A stretch of DNA of 64,000 nt from Podocnemis expansa. Its lineage: Eukaryota; Chordata; Testudines; Podocnemididae. Location: contig ML682005.1 of assembly GCA_007922195.1 (NCBI GenBank), positions 23,977,151-24,041,150 on the forward strand. The letters run 5' to 3'. Position 1 is the stretch's first letter. Every line of letters begins with the position of its first letter. Positions 23,073 through 32,955 of the stretch are shown here, piece after piece. The notes under the pieces were generated by a model, which was not told the DNA's origin, ran no database searches, and saw only the letters and a list, made by a program, of their open reading frames with translations. A program made the position numbers and the translations under genes.

Positions 23073-24075
23073 CTTGTAGTTGATTACATAAAATCTACCA
23101 GTACTGTGCCTGTAAGAACTCATTAGCTACACATGTCTTATAAGTCGAGTATAATTGAGCCAGGCACCTTTACTTCACTGCAACAGTGGGTATGAAATGA
23201 GGCTTCCCCCATTTTACTGCTTGTCCCACAACACTCTTTCATCAACATGTCCCTTATTGAGGAACTGACTTCCTTGAGCTGGGCTGTTACTCATCCTCAT
23301 TTGAATCCCTCTTTGATAGCTCTACTCATACTGTGTTGGCTTCAGGAAATGAGACAATGACATTTATATGTGTTTTCAACATTGTTTTTATTTATAAAAA
23401 TAAAATTTATTACTGTTTTATGCAAATCACTATCCTTAGCTGAATAAACATTTAATATTGGTGTTCCACTTTCCTTTCTCTGTCACATTTGCCTGTTGTC
23501 TTCCTTAATTTAATTGTGGTGACAAGGTGAGTGAGATAATATTTATTGGACCAACTTCCGCTTGTGAAAGAGACAAGATTTGAGCTACACAGTTCTTCAG
23601 CATTTGTGTTACTCAGAAGGTTGTCTGTTCTGGCAACCAAAGTTAGTCCAGTAGAAGATGTTACCTCAGTCTCTCTAATACCATGGGACCAAGGCAGCTA
23701 CAACAGTACTGCAAACAGCAGTGGAAGATATTTAATTGTCATATCTGAAACTAGATTGTTGGACTATGGATATGTTCATTTTATCAGTGCCACAGGGACA
23801 AGATGACACATTTAAGGTGTTTTTTTTGGGTTAAAAGTGAGCTCTTTCTACTGCATTTCCTTAATATGCTGTGAAACACAACTTTCCAAAAGCCACCAAA
23901 ACTAATGTGGCCGTATTTTCAAAATATTAAAAGAAGGAAAACTGAACTGGTATCATTTTTTGGAGTTGTAAAATAGTCCTATGAAAGAACACATAGAAAA
24001 GTGTGCCCATGTTGCTATGGCTAGGTGTGATCCAACAGCAACAAGGGCATGCTTCTTAGAGTAGAGGGTTTTTTT
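23073..24075. other. Spacer, no gene seen
   Basis: AT-rich. The 86-codon frame at 23546-23806 has no known motif. Confidence 0.35.
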
Positions 24076-24078
24076 CCC

Positions 24079-24160
24079 CAAGTTCCAGAGGGGTGGCCAT
24101 GTTAGTTTAGTTCAGCAAAAGAAACAAGGAGTCCTGTAGCTCCTTTAAATAAATAAAATT
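24079..24160 (-). mobile_element. Penelope-like element terminal fragment
   Basis: It starts 'gttccagaggggtggccatg' and runs through 'agaaacaaggagtcctgt' to 'aaatttatttg', as in the other PLE ends. It is a separate insertion from the larger copy starting at about 24312. Confidence 0.65.
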
Positions 24161-24360
24161 TATTTGTGTTCAGTCCCAGTAACTGAGCGCTCTCAATGAC
24201 TATGTCTACACTAGAGGGCTCAGTATAGTTGACTTTATTAAGTTGACTTAGAGAGGCTCCATTTGTTTAAATTGACATTATGAAGTCAACTTAAGGCAGG
24301 TGACCCATTTACAAGCAGTTGTGTGGCACTTGAAGACTAACAGGTTTATTTTTTGCATGA

Positions 24361-24393
24361 GCTTTCGTGGGAGAAGATCCCACTTCCTCAGAT
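24361..24393 (-). ncRNA. Hammerhead-ribozyme-like core in PLE terminus
   Basis: On the minus strand a CTGAGGA box (24385-24391) fits the CUGANGA core. After one extra A comes a perfect 6-bp stem (GTGGGA/TCCCAC) with a short loop, then GAAA (24363-24366). A very short helix III (GC-loop-GC) follows. Hammerhead motifs are described in PLE terminal repeats. Here the base expected to be U after helix III is A and the extra A is unusual, so self-cleavage is doubtful. Confidence 0.4.
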
Positions 24394-24527
24394 GCTTCGA
24401 AGATGGGTGAACTTACAGAAAGGAATGAAACTAAATGCAAGGGGGTGTAAAACATAGGATCAGGTCATAAAGTAACAGCAAATCGGAGCAGTTTACAGGC
24501 TCAAAGAATGGGAAGCCTGAAGTCAAA

Positions 24528-25202
24528 TTACCCTTTGTAATGTGAAAAGAACCCATAATCTCGATTGAGTCCTGCCTTCACAGAATTTAGCTTGCATATT
24601 AATTCGAGTTCAGCTGTTTCTCTTTGGAGTCTTCATGTCCCAGGTACATCTCTAACAGTCGTTAACAAATCCATCATCGAGTGATTAGGAAGATGGAAGT
24701 GCTCAGCAACTGGTTTCTCTGTTCTTTGATTTCTGATATCAGCTCTGTGCTCATTCAGTCTCTTACGGAGTGATCGCCCTGTTTGTCCAATATATAAGGT
24801 GTTGGGGCATTTCTTGCACATGATGGCATAGACCACATTAGTAGATGAGCAGGTAAATGAGCCTTTGAAGGAGTAGCAGGCTTGATTAGGACCTATGATG
24901 GTGTCTGTTGTGTAGATATGTGGGCAGACTTGGCAGTGTGGTTTTTTGCAGGGGTGTGTGCCTGCTTCAATGTTCTTGTTGTTAGATCTGTAGTTGCTGG
25001 TGAGTATCTGTTTAAGATTAGGGGGCTGCCTATAAGCAAGGAGTGGTCTGTCTCCTAATGCTTGAGAGAGAGAGGGATCATCTTTTAGAATAGGCTGTAG
25101 GTCCTCAATGATCTTTTGCAGAGGTCTGACTTGAGGATTGTATGTGGTGACTAGTGGTGTTCTGTTGCTTGCTTTCTTGGGTCTCTCCTGTAGTAGATGA
25201 CT
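24528..25202 (-). pseudogene. PLE linker and GIY-YIG endonuclease domain
   Basis: This is in the same frame as the reverse transcriptase, after the TGA at 25203. The linker carries a Cys/His cluster (C..PHCQVCPH, near 24930-24960) like the zinc-binding motif that precedes the endonuclease in Neptune/Penelope-type PLEs. The endonuclease has VVYAIMCKKC, then LYIGQTGRSLRKRLNEH, the GIY-YIG signature with the following Arg and basic helix, then HFHLPNHS. A second in-frame TGA lies at 24633-24635, and the natural TAA is at 24528-24530. In the family this domain nicks target DNA for insertion. Two stops make this copy non-functional unless read through. Otherwise the frame is intact. Confidence 0.9.
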
Positions 25203-26099
25203 TCAGGGAACCCGTCTAGCTCTGTCAATTTGTTTTCTTACTTCCCCAGGTGGGTACTGTAGTTTCAAGAATGCTTGATAAAGATCCTCAAGATGTCTGT
25301 CTCTGTCTGAGGGATCAGAGCAGATGCGGTTATATCTTAGGGCTTGGCTGTAGACAATGGATCGTGTGGTGTGTTTAGGATGGAAGCTCGAAGGATGTAG
25401 GTAAATATACCGATCAGTAGGTTTTTGGTATAGGGTGGTGGTGGTATGTCTATCCCTGATTTGTACTGTAGTGTCAAGAAAGTGCATCTCCTGTGTGGAG
25501 TGTTCCAGGCTCAATTTGATGGTGGTGTGGAAATTATTGAAATCTCTGTGAAAATCTTCAAGAGCATCTCTGCCGTGTGTCCAGATGATAAAGATGTCAT
25601 CGATGTAGCGCAGGTAAAGAAGAGTCTTGGGATGAGACTTGAGGAAACGTTGTTCTAAGTCGCCCATAAAGATGTTGGCATATTGTGGGGCCATGCGGGT
25701 GCCCATAGCAGTGCCACTGATTTGGAGATATAAATGATCCTCTAATCTGAAGTGGTTGTGGGTGAGTACAAAGTCGCAAAGTTCAGTCACGAGCTGCGCT
25801 TTGTCATCATCTGAGATGGTTCTTCTAATAGCTTGTAATCCATCCTTGTGTGGGATGTTGGTGTGAAGAGCTTCTACATCCATAGTGGCCAGAATGGTGT
25901 TTTCTGGAAGTTCTCCAATGGACTGTATTTTCCTCAGGAAGTCTGTGGTGTCTTGAAGATAGCTGGGGATGTTGATAACATAGGGTCTGAGGAGGGAGTC
26001 CACATGGCCAGATAGGCCGGCAGTAAGAGTGCCAATGCCTGAGATGATGGGGCGTCCAGGGTTTCCTTTTTTATGGATTTTGGGTAGTAGATAGAACAT
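25203..26099 (-). pseudogene. Penelope-type reverse transcriptase domain
   Basis: The peptide begins FYLLPKIHK after the first Met, the conserved block before the palm of PLE reverse transcriptases. Motif A is ATMDVEALHTNIP (Asp about residue 74; His replaces the usual Tyr of LYTNIP). Motif B is GTAMGTRMAPQYAN (about 129-142). Motif C is YIDD (about 165-168), followed by the thumb region with YRYNRICS-like text. In the family this enzyme primes reverse transcription at chromosomal ends or nicks. The frame continues upstream of the Met to about 26126, so the Met is not a real start. The copy is truncated there. It ends at TGA (25203-25205) in the position where the copy at 61.7-62.9 kb has CGA. 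That pattern suggests a CpG transition, so the stop is recent damage. Confidence 0.9.
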
Positions 26100-26329
26100 C
26101 CCTGGCTGTGGTTCTGGTGGTGTTTCTAAATGGGTCCCCTGGCATAAGTCAACTTAACTTAAATGGCTCTTATGCCTTAAGTTGACTTTAATGGCCACAT
26201 TTTGTTAAGTTAACTCGTGCCCTTAGTCACTTTATTGAGTTAAGTCAACTTAAGTTGACTTAATGAACTCCAAAAGTGAGCAGGGAGTTGCTTAAGTCGA
26301 CTTAAGCCTCCAGTGTAGACATAGCCAAT

Positions 26330-28445
26330 GAGTGTACCATGAAACACTGAACAAGAGTTGTTCACATTCTCTGAGCAAAGGAAGAGGGTTAGTGCAGTCT
26401 GTACTCATTCAGCTTTTATTTTTACTTCAAACACCCTTCATCACCTGAACACTCACTCCATTGAGTTATTCATTCCATGACAAATGCAGAGCATGTTCAA
26501 TTTGATGCAGTAACGCAAATGTATAGTTAAGCAAATGTTGTACTTATGAAAGAAACAACATTTTGATTGATGAAATGAAAAACTAGAACATTGCAGGTAT
26601 AGCAAAAAGTCCTTTGCACGCTAGAACATTGAATGTAAAAGGAAGATGTTCCCAGTAAAACCAACAGGATTGCTTTAACCATATCAGAAGTGAATACAAT
26701 CTCCAACAGAAAGAAGGCTGGTATTCAACTCAGGCACTCACTATGAACAGCACAAATCAGATTGAGAGGTGTGGTATACATATTTACTTAGGGAATTTGT
26801 AGAAGAATAGTCCTGTAACTTATGAGGATGTGTTGAAATGTCTGACTTAACTGAATTAGTTGTATTTAGCAGCTACCAGAGGATGGAGGCACCATATTTT
26901 TTTTTATTGATTTCTATGTGTACTTCTGGCATGCTTGGCAGAAGTGATGGCACAAAATCAAAACAATCTTCTACACAGAGACTGCAGAGCAAGCAAAATA
27001 ATAACAACCCTGCTGTCCTCTCGTATGTTCACATGCTGGTTCTTCTGCACTGCATGTTGTTTTGCAGTAGTGCCTGCGAAGTGCAGTGACCTGGATGAAC
27101 CATATGAAACCGATGTCCTGGGAAAGGTTTATTTTATTTAAATGCAGTTCCTCTGTATTTTGTATCAGAAGCTCAGCTCTTTCTTTTCTTAAAAATATTT
27201 TCTCAGAGCAGCATCTGTTGTTTAGCAACATGTGAATTTCCATAAACTATCCCAGATTTTTGGTGAGTGAAGCTATAAACAACTGTTTATCATGCAGAAA
27301 TGCAGGGTCCCAGTTGAATTGTCTGTTTGCATGAGGAGGGGCAACTGCAACCAAGCAAGGGTGTGGGGGGGGTTCTGCTACATGTGCTTCCTTACTCAAG
27401 TCTAAACAGGTTACTCTTGGGGTCTTTAGAACCAGCTCTGTGATATTTCACTCTGGTGCAGGGCAGAGGTATCATTTGATTTCTCCTGTTCCCTACAAAA
27501 AAGTCCTTCAGGTAGCCAATTGCCCTGGGTAGGAGAGTGAAAATACAGGATATCTGAGGGGATGCCCCTTCTCCCTGGTGGATAGCCCCAAGAACTGTGA
27601 GGTCAGGGTTTGCAGGCCCTAGCATGTCTTGCAGTGGGGCAAACCACACACCCTGTTTGACAGTAAGAATACAAAATGTGCTTGAACAGTGAGATTCCTT
27701 TGTTTTTCCTACATTGAGGGTCCTACAACATTTGAGGAATCTTTAATCTGTGACTCTGGTAAGAAGGTTTTTAATTTTCTTTATTGCATAGATGGTTTTA
27801 AAAGTTCTTTTTTTGTTGCACAAATGACACGTAAAGAAATCAACAGGAAAATGCATAAAGCCTCCAGGATCTTTAGCCCCAGTATCCTGCAAAATTCCCT
27901 GCTCTGAGTGCCCTGAAGTAATGACATTGTGCCTTTAGTATATGATTATAAAACTTTAAAAACAATTTCCTTTTTGGTCGTTTTTGTTTGTTCCTCTTGC
28001 CAACATATTTTCTGGCAGACTGTGACGGCTGTCCCCTTAAACAATAGAAAATGACAAACAAAGCCATGCTTTCAGCTGGCTTTACTTTTTTATTTTTGAA
28101 AAAAGTCAGGAAACTTAGATTTCCTTAATGGCTCACTAAACAAAGGCATTAGCCTTTCCGCAGAAGCTGTTTAACAAAGATATATAACACTTTGATATCA
28201 CTGCTTAAAAGTTCTAACATGAGAGAAGATTAATCTAGCTGGCCTGTACTGCTGTTCACATTAAAGTGAATATTTTTTTATCGCTTGTCCCATCTTTATT
28301 TTTCCCTGTTCTCTTTGCTGATAGTTGATGGCTCTAGATACGCTTTGTGCACTCAGGGGATCTTGTGAAAAGTTGTTTTTTGTGGTGTAACATCAATTCC
28401 ATGAATCCATTCTTTGTATGTGGCTGCATCAGTTTATTATTTCTC
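26330..28445. other. Spacer, no gene seen
   Basis: AT-rich. Frames of up to 90 codons overlap on both strands and carry no domain signature. Confidence 0.35.
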
Positions 28446-28520
28446 TAGGGCCCAATCCTGCTTCTGGTCAATGTGATTTTAGCCACTTACTTCAATGGGA
28501 ACCGGAATTGGCTCTTACAC
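28446..28520. repeat. Small palindromic interspersed repeat, partial
   Basis: 'agggcccaatcctgcttctg' and 'acttcaatgggaaccggaat' match the left end and centre of the family at 7128-7562. Confidence 0.4.
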
Positions 28521-29918
28521 AGTGACTTAAGAATGTTGCTTTGATTAGCCAGAGCCTGTGATCTTTACTCAGCCACACCAACACCATGACATTTAAGATA
28601 CTACTTGATAATTCTGTGTAAGAGAAATCCAGAGCAAACACAATCAGAATGCATTTAGCTTTTGTAGAGTCTGACAGCAGACACTGGGCCAGCTGAGTGT
28701 GATTGTATTTTAAAGCTTAAACTTTTTAATTGGAAAACAAACTTTCTCCAATGTTGCAGCTGGGGGATCTTCCTATTTTCATCTCTGCAGGCTAAAAGGG
28801 AGTTGGGTCAGTGACTTTCAACGACTGATCCTGGGACATTCTGGTTATTTCCAGTCCCGGCACAAGTGGCCCTTTCCTAAGTAGATTTTGAAAATTGAGG
28901 GAAATGAATAGCTTAGACTTTAGCTCTGCTGCTAAATTCTGTTTATTTTTATTGTTACACCCTCCTCCATTTGTTTAGGTTGTACGCCCACTGGGACAAG
29001 GTCTGTTTTTGTTACTTTCCTCTACCCAGTACAATGAGTTCTCATTTGGGGGTTTCTAGATACTGCTGTTTACTAAAAGAATAGTAATCTTTTGAGTCTG
29101 CTCAGTTTGCCCTGCCAGGAAAAGAGAACAGGAGATGTAAATCTACTGAACTCTAAAAGGCAAATACCACCATTTAATGCAGACTAACTTTATATACCAA
29201 AGATCACATTCCTGTAGCTTTGCTTTCGTTGGGGCTCCTATTCTGCACCAACAAAATGGAGAATGTAATTTTATCCCTGATGCATAGGTCACTTTGATGT
29301 CAAATCATCACCTGAACTTTCTACTCTGCAACACAGGTATCCAAGGCACAAGAACTACAAGGACAAAAAGACTCCTCTTTTTGATAATGTGGTTCTAAAA
29401 TCCTTGGAATATATTTTGATAGCAACTCTGTGAAAATAAAAACAGAGTCCACCCAATTGGATAACAAATTCTGGTTGCTCATGTCCATTGCAGTGTAGGT
29501 GTGTGCTCATCCTGAGCACTGCAGTTGGAAAGTTTTTTTTTTCCTTAGTGGCAGGGGTGTCATTGGTGCTGGGCTTATGGGGCTTGAGCCTTGAGTCCCA
29601 GTGCCCGAGCCCTGATGTCCAGTGCGCTGAGCCCCAGCTCTTCTCCCGGTCCATTGGCGCTCCTGCTCAGTGTTATCTGTCAGATGGGTGCTGGTGTCCC
29701 CTGGGGTTAGGGGTTCATAGTGCTGGTATAAAGGGCCCCGCTGCCCATTCAGTTCCTTCTTACCATCCTTGATGGTTGCTGGAACTATGATTCATCCTTG
29801 CTTTTGCAAGTACTCCTCAGTAGACTTATTGTATGTAGTTATCTTATTCTTAGTAGGTAAGTTTCAGTTAATTAGTTATGATAGGGAACCGTGATAAGTG
29901 GGATTAACCCTGGCCTGG
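28521..29918. other. Spacer with SINE-tail trace
   Basis: About 28975-29055 resembles the SINE tail listed at 21490. A GC-rich tract at about 29560-29750 begins 'caggggtgtcattggtg' and could be a decayed hAT element. No exon was recognised. Confidence 0.35.
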
Positions 29919-30330
29919 TGTAACCTTCGAGTGGGCTAGAATTAATTTGCCCTTCTCTAGTGCCTAAAAATAAAAAAATATTAAACCCCAACTCCTACAG
30001 AGAAGCAGCTGGAGACCAGGATTCAGTCTATAAGGGACTCTCAGTGAAGATTGTTCAATTACCCTCCCCACATTAAAACACTACCAAAAAACAAACATAA
30101 TAAACTTTATTAACTACTAACTTGATAAACAATATCATAAAAAGTGAATTTAAACAGAATAGTCCCCACAGAAACATTGTGGGAAGGAAACCCAAGAGTC
30201 CCAACATTTTAGGTGGAGTTCACCCGTATCTCTGTTAGTGTCTGTTCAAGTCCAAAGGTTTGAGTTGCAAGAAGCAGCAATCCTCTTATTCGGTTGCAGG
30301 GATCTTGGGGTATTCATCAGCTCTATAAGA
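29919..30330 (-). repeat. Gypsy LTR fragment
   Basis: It starts TGTAACCTTCGAGTGGGCTA and aligns along about 400 bp with the LTR at 41637 ('gtgcct', 'gcagctggaga', 'cagtgaaga.tgttca', 'aaactttatt', 'caagtccaaa', 'ctctt.ggttgcag'). The outer terminus is kept and the other end is lost at about 30330. The minus strand has AATAAAGTTTATT, a plausible polyadenylation signal. Confidence 0.75.
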
Positions 30331-30575
30331 AAACAGGCCGTATTTTGTTTTGGTGCCTCATGTTAGGCACCTATGTTTGAATATATTTTTGACCAGTTTC
30401 TTCAGAATAATACTACATCTATTGGCAACAAAGTGTGCTGCTCTGTAGGGATTCCAGGTTCAGAAGTAATTTCAGGAAGATTCCTAGTCAATTAAAGAAA
30501 AAAAAAAAAGTAATTATGCAGTTTTGGTAGCAGGGTTTGTCACTGTGAATTTGTCTTGCTGCCCTTCTGTGTATC

Positions 30576-31239
30576 CAGTGCTGCATTTAGGTGGAAGGTG
30601 ACCCAAGTGACCACCTGGGACACCTGGCTTTGGAGGTGCCAGGTAGGGGTGCTGTTTTTTTATAGTCATCAACAAAAGGAAAAACAATGTTTGTAGTAAA
30701 ATATTCCAGGTGTTCCAAATGCAAATGCATTTCTCACTAACCTCCTAGAACATTCTGGATCTCTGTAGAATCTCATGGAACCTTCCAGATTTTCTGAGAA
30801 TTACCTCCTAAAGGGCTGTCAGTCATTTGCTTGCATATATATAAGGGGTAGGACATTGCCAGTTGGTCAATAATGTATATAAACGAACTGAAGTGAAGTG
30901 AAAGCCCCGCTCTGGTGTTGTGAAACTTCTTTATTCTGTAATTGTGAAAGCTTATTGTATTTTTCAGACTTGAAGAGTGTAAGCAGAATCTAACAAAGGA
31001 CATAGCTATCAAAATCTCATCTATGCTTATTTATGGCATGAATAAACACAGATTTACAGACACTAGCATGCACATTTATCTTATATGATGGATAAATCAT
31101 GCATGCAAATTCTGCATCAAAGTCATGAAATGGGTTACAAATGCAAACAAAAAATGTTCAAAAGTTTAACAAATGGAGAGGGAGGCAATGTTACAGACAC
31201 TTGTTGCCTAGGGCACCATTTGATCTAGGTCTGGTCCTG
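30576..31239. mobile_element. hAT element carrying a promoter-like segment
   Basis: The ends are CAGTGCTGCATTTAGG and, reverse complemented, CAGGACCAGACCTAGA. The inverted repeat is weak, but flanks TGTGTATC (30568-30575) and GGTGTATC (31240-31247) match 7/8, fitting a hAT duplication. Both ends carry related gene-free text ('gtgccaggtaggggtgctg' and 'ttgcctagggcaccatt'). The interior holds an octamer, a phased GAA/TTC array and a TATA box. No transposase is encoded. A nested LTR is the main alternative source of the promoter. Confidence 0.65.
30718..30844 (+). promoter_or_regulatory. Octamer + heat-shock-element-like array + TATA box
   Basis: ATGCAAAT lies at 30718-30725. From 30748 to 30800 pentamers stay in one register. 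GA occupies the GAA slot at all six positions (30748, 30758, 30768, 30778, 30788, 30798; four are full GAA). TTC fills the opposite slot at 30753 and 30783. Alternating nGAAn/nTTCn pentamers are the binding site of heat-shock factor trimers. TATATAA follows at 30838-30844, about 40 bp downstream, with a possible start near 30870. Function is inferred from the pattern only. Confidence 0.55.
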
Positions 31240-31247
31240 GGTGTATC

Positions 31248-31714
31248 ACTATATGTTTTAGGGTACTTGGATACCGTGAGAGCCTGATGGCTATCTTATC
31301 TGAAGAAAGATAGATAAATTCTGGCTCCCCAGCAGGAACAGGTTTAATGTTTGGTTGATTAGCAGAGCTGTAATAGCTAACAGCTTGTGCAGGCTAAGGG
31401 CTCTAGCATTAATCTGTCTGCACTACCAACAGTGCTGGGGCTCTTTAAGAGATCCATACTATTGTAATCAATGAGACATATCGTTACAATTACTATTGCT
31501 GTTAGCAGATATATGGATTGGAACTGGTGTCGGTGGAAGGATACTTTGGGAATAATCATAGTAACGAATAGTCACTTACTTGGGGATAGCAAGTGAATAG
31601 CAGCTGTTCACTTTGAGGACAAGGTATTGCAAGACTTTAAGGGGCAAAAAGTAACCTTGGATGGAAAGGGTGTAGGTGCATTTGTGGCACTGAGTCAGAC
31701 TAAACTTACATTTG
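31248..31714. other. Spacer
   Basis: No gene or recognised repeat was seen. Confidence 0.35.
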
Positions 31715-31850
31715 CGGTGAGGTAGCCATTAGTCTATGTACAGCAAAAATAACAAGAGTCAGTTGCACCTGATAGACTAACAGATTTCTTCAGGCATAAG
31801 CTTTCATGGGCTCCAACCCACTTCGTCAGATGCATTACATTCGTAAGTAC
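31715..31850 (-). mobile_element. Penelope-like element terminal fragment (divergent subfamily)
   Basis: It has 'gactaacagatttcttcagg', 'cataagctttcatgggct' and 'cccacttcgtcagatgcat'. On the minus strand the core reads CTGACGA (31823-31829), stem, then GAAA (31802-31805). It differs from the other copies in the spacer, so it is a second PLE subfamily. Confidence 0.65.
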
Positions 31851-32654
31851 AGATGAGAGAACTGGCTTTAATGCAATAAGATTTTTACTTGACTCTTCAT
31901 CCAATACTTGAGCCACACCAAAATGCAGTCTTTGAGGTCTGAAGAAGTTTTGTTAGCTTGTTATGAATGGAAGAATGCTATTAACTTATAAAAGACTATT
32001 ACAATAGGGTATGTTATGATGAAAACATATTTTACATTTTTGCTTACTTCTGGGATCCAAGAAAAGCAGAGATGTTGAGATACTGTAATGAAGCTTTTCT
32101 TATAGTAGTGACTATTTGCCTGAAAATCAGAACAACCACACATCCTTTGAGAAGACCATTTCTCTTGAAATTTCCAATCAGTATTTCCCAGAATCATGAA
32201 ACATGGATGGTTGGGGTATGGTTCAATCAAACTGTGATGTTTCTCAGGGTACCCAGGCCAGTGAGTCTCTTTATCTCCAGCTTGTCCCTTCCAGTGGGAT
32301 GAAGAATGACTAAGGCTTAATTGGTGTGATCATGGCAGGCTCTACACAGTTTGTTGGTTAGCTGAGGATTGCACTCCGAGCATTAGTAAGCTAGATTCTA
32401 AGAGTCTCGTGTGAGAAGGTTAGGAACATACAGAGGAGAGGTTACAGTTTGTTTTCTGTTTGAACAAAAGGAATGCATGAGAGGAGCAAAATCAAACAAG
32501 GTACAGTTTCAGAAAACCAATGTGAGAATGCCCTCAGCAAAAACAACTGTGAAGTTAGTTTGCCAGGTTGGAGGTGACCTGAAACAGAGAAGGAACTAGA
32601 ATTCCAGATATGGGCAGCCAAAGATAATAGACAGCAGAAAGCCCTGGAAGCTGA
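31851..32654. other. Spacer
   Basis: Frames of 60-89 codons only, without known motifs. Confidence 0.35.
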
Positions 32655-32955
32655 AAACATAAGAATGGCCCTGGGGCTCAGATGGACAGTCCATCGAGCT
32701 CAGTGCCCTGTCTTCTGAGCATTGTCAGTGCCAGATGCTTCAGAGGGAGTACATGGAACATGAGAATTTGAGTGATCCATCTCCTGTTGTCCAGTTCCAG
32801 CTTCTCGCAGTCAGAGGTTTAGCGACACTCAGAGCATGGGACTGAATTCCTGACCATTGTGACTAATAACCATTGTTGGACCTTGCCTTCATGAACTTCT
32901 CATTCTCTTTTTGAATTCAATTATGCTTTAGTGCTTCACAACATACCCCTGAAAG
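32655..32955 (-). repeat. CR1/L2-clade LINE 3' UTR, antisense
   Basis: 'aacataagaatggccctggg', 'gtgccagatgcttcagaggg', 'gtgatccatctcctg' and 'ttccagcttctcgcagtcag' are the reverse complement of the 3' UTR family seen sense at 6409-6510. The last part reaches the C-terminal codons ('cttcacaacata'). Confidence 0.75.

Larger units (their letters stand above)
24312..26127 (-). mobile_element. Penelope-like retroelement (5' truncated)
   Basis: On the minus strand this holds a reverse transcriptase, a linker with a Cys/His cluster, a GIY-YIG endonuclease, a 3' UTR and a terminal segment with a hammerhead-like core. The 5' part (N-terminal protein region and 5' terminal repeat) is missing, cut inside the palindrome centre of a foldback element. 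This is the best preserved of the PLE copies here. The coding stretch 24528-26126 (about 533 codons) keeps one frame and has two internal stops. Confidence 0.9.
24198..26326. mobile_element. Foldback DNA element interrupted by a PLE
   Basis: The left end reads GACTATGTCTACACTAGAGG. The reverse complement of the right end reads GGCTATGTCTACACTGGAGG. AAT is duplicated at 24195-24197 and 26327-26329. The arms (24198 to about 24311 and about 26128 to 26326) carry iterated TTAAGTYRACTTAA palindromes and meet at a shared inner block 'gacccattta'. The PLE sits close to the centre of the palindrome. Confidence 0.75.

Noticed and set aside
29560..29750. GC-rich tract starting CAGGGGTGTCATTGG considered as a hAT element
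   Set aside because: No matching right end or octamer duplication was found.
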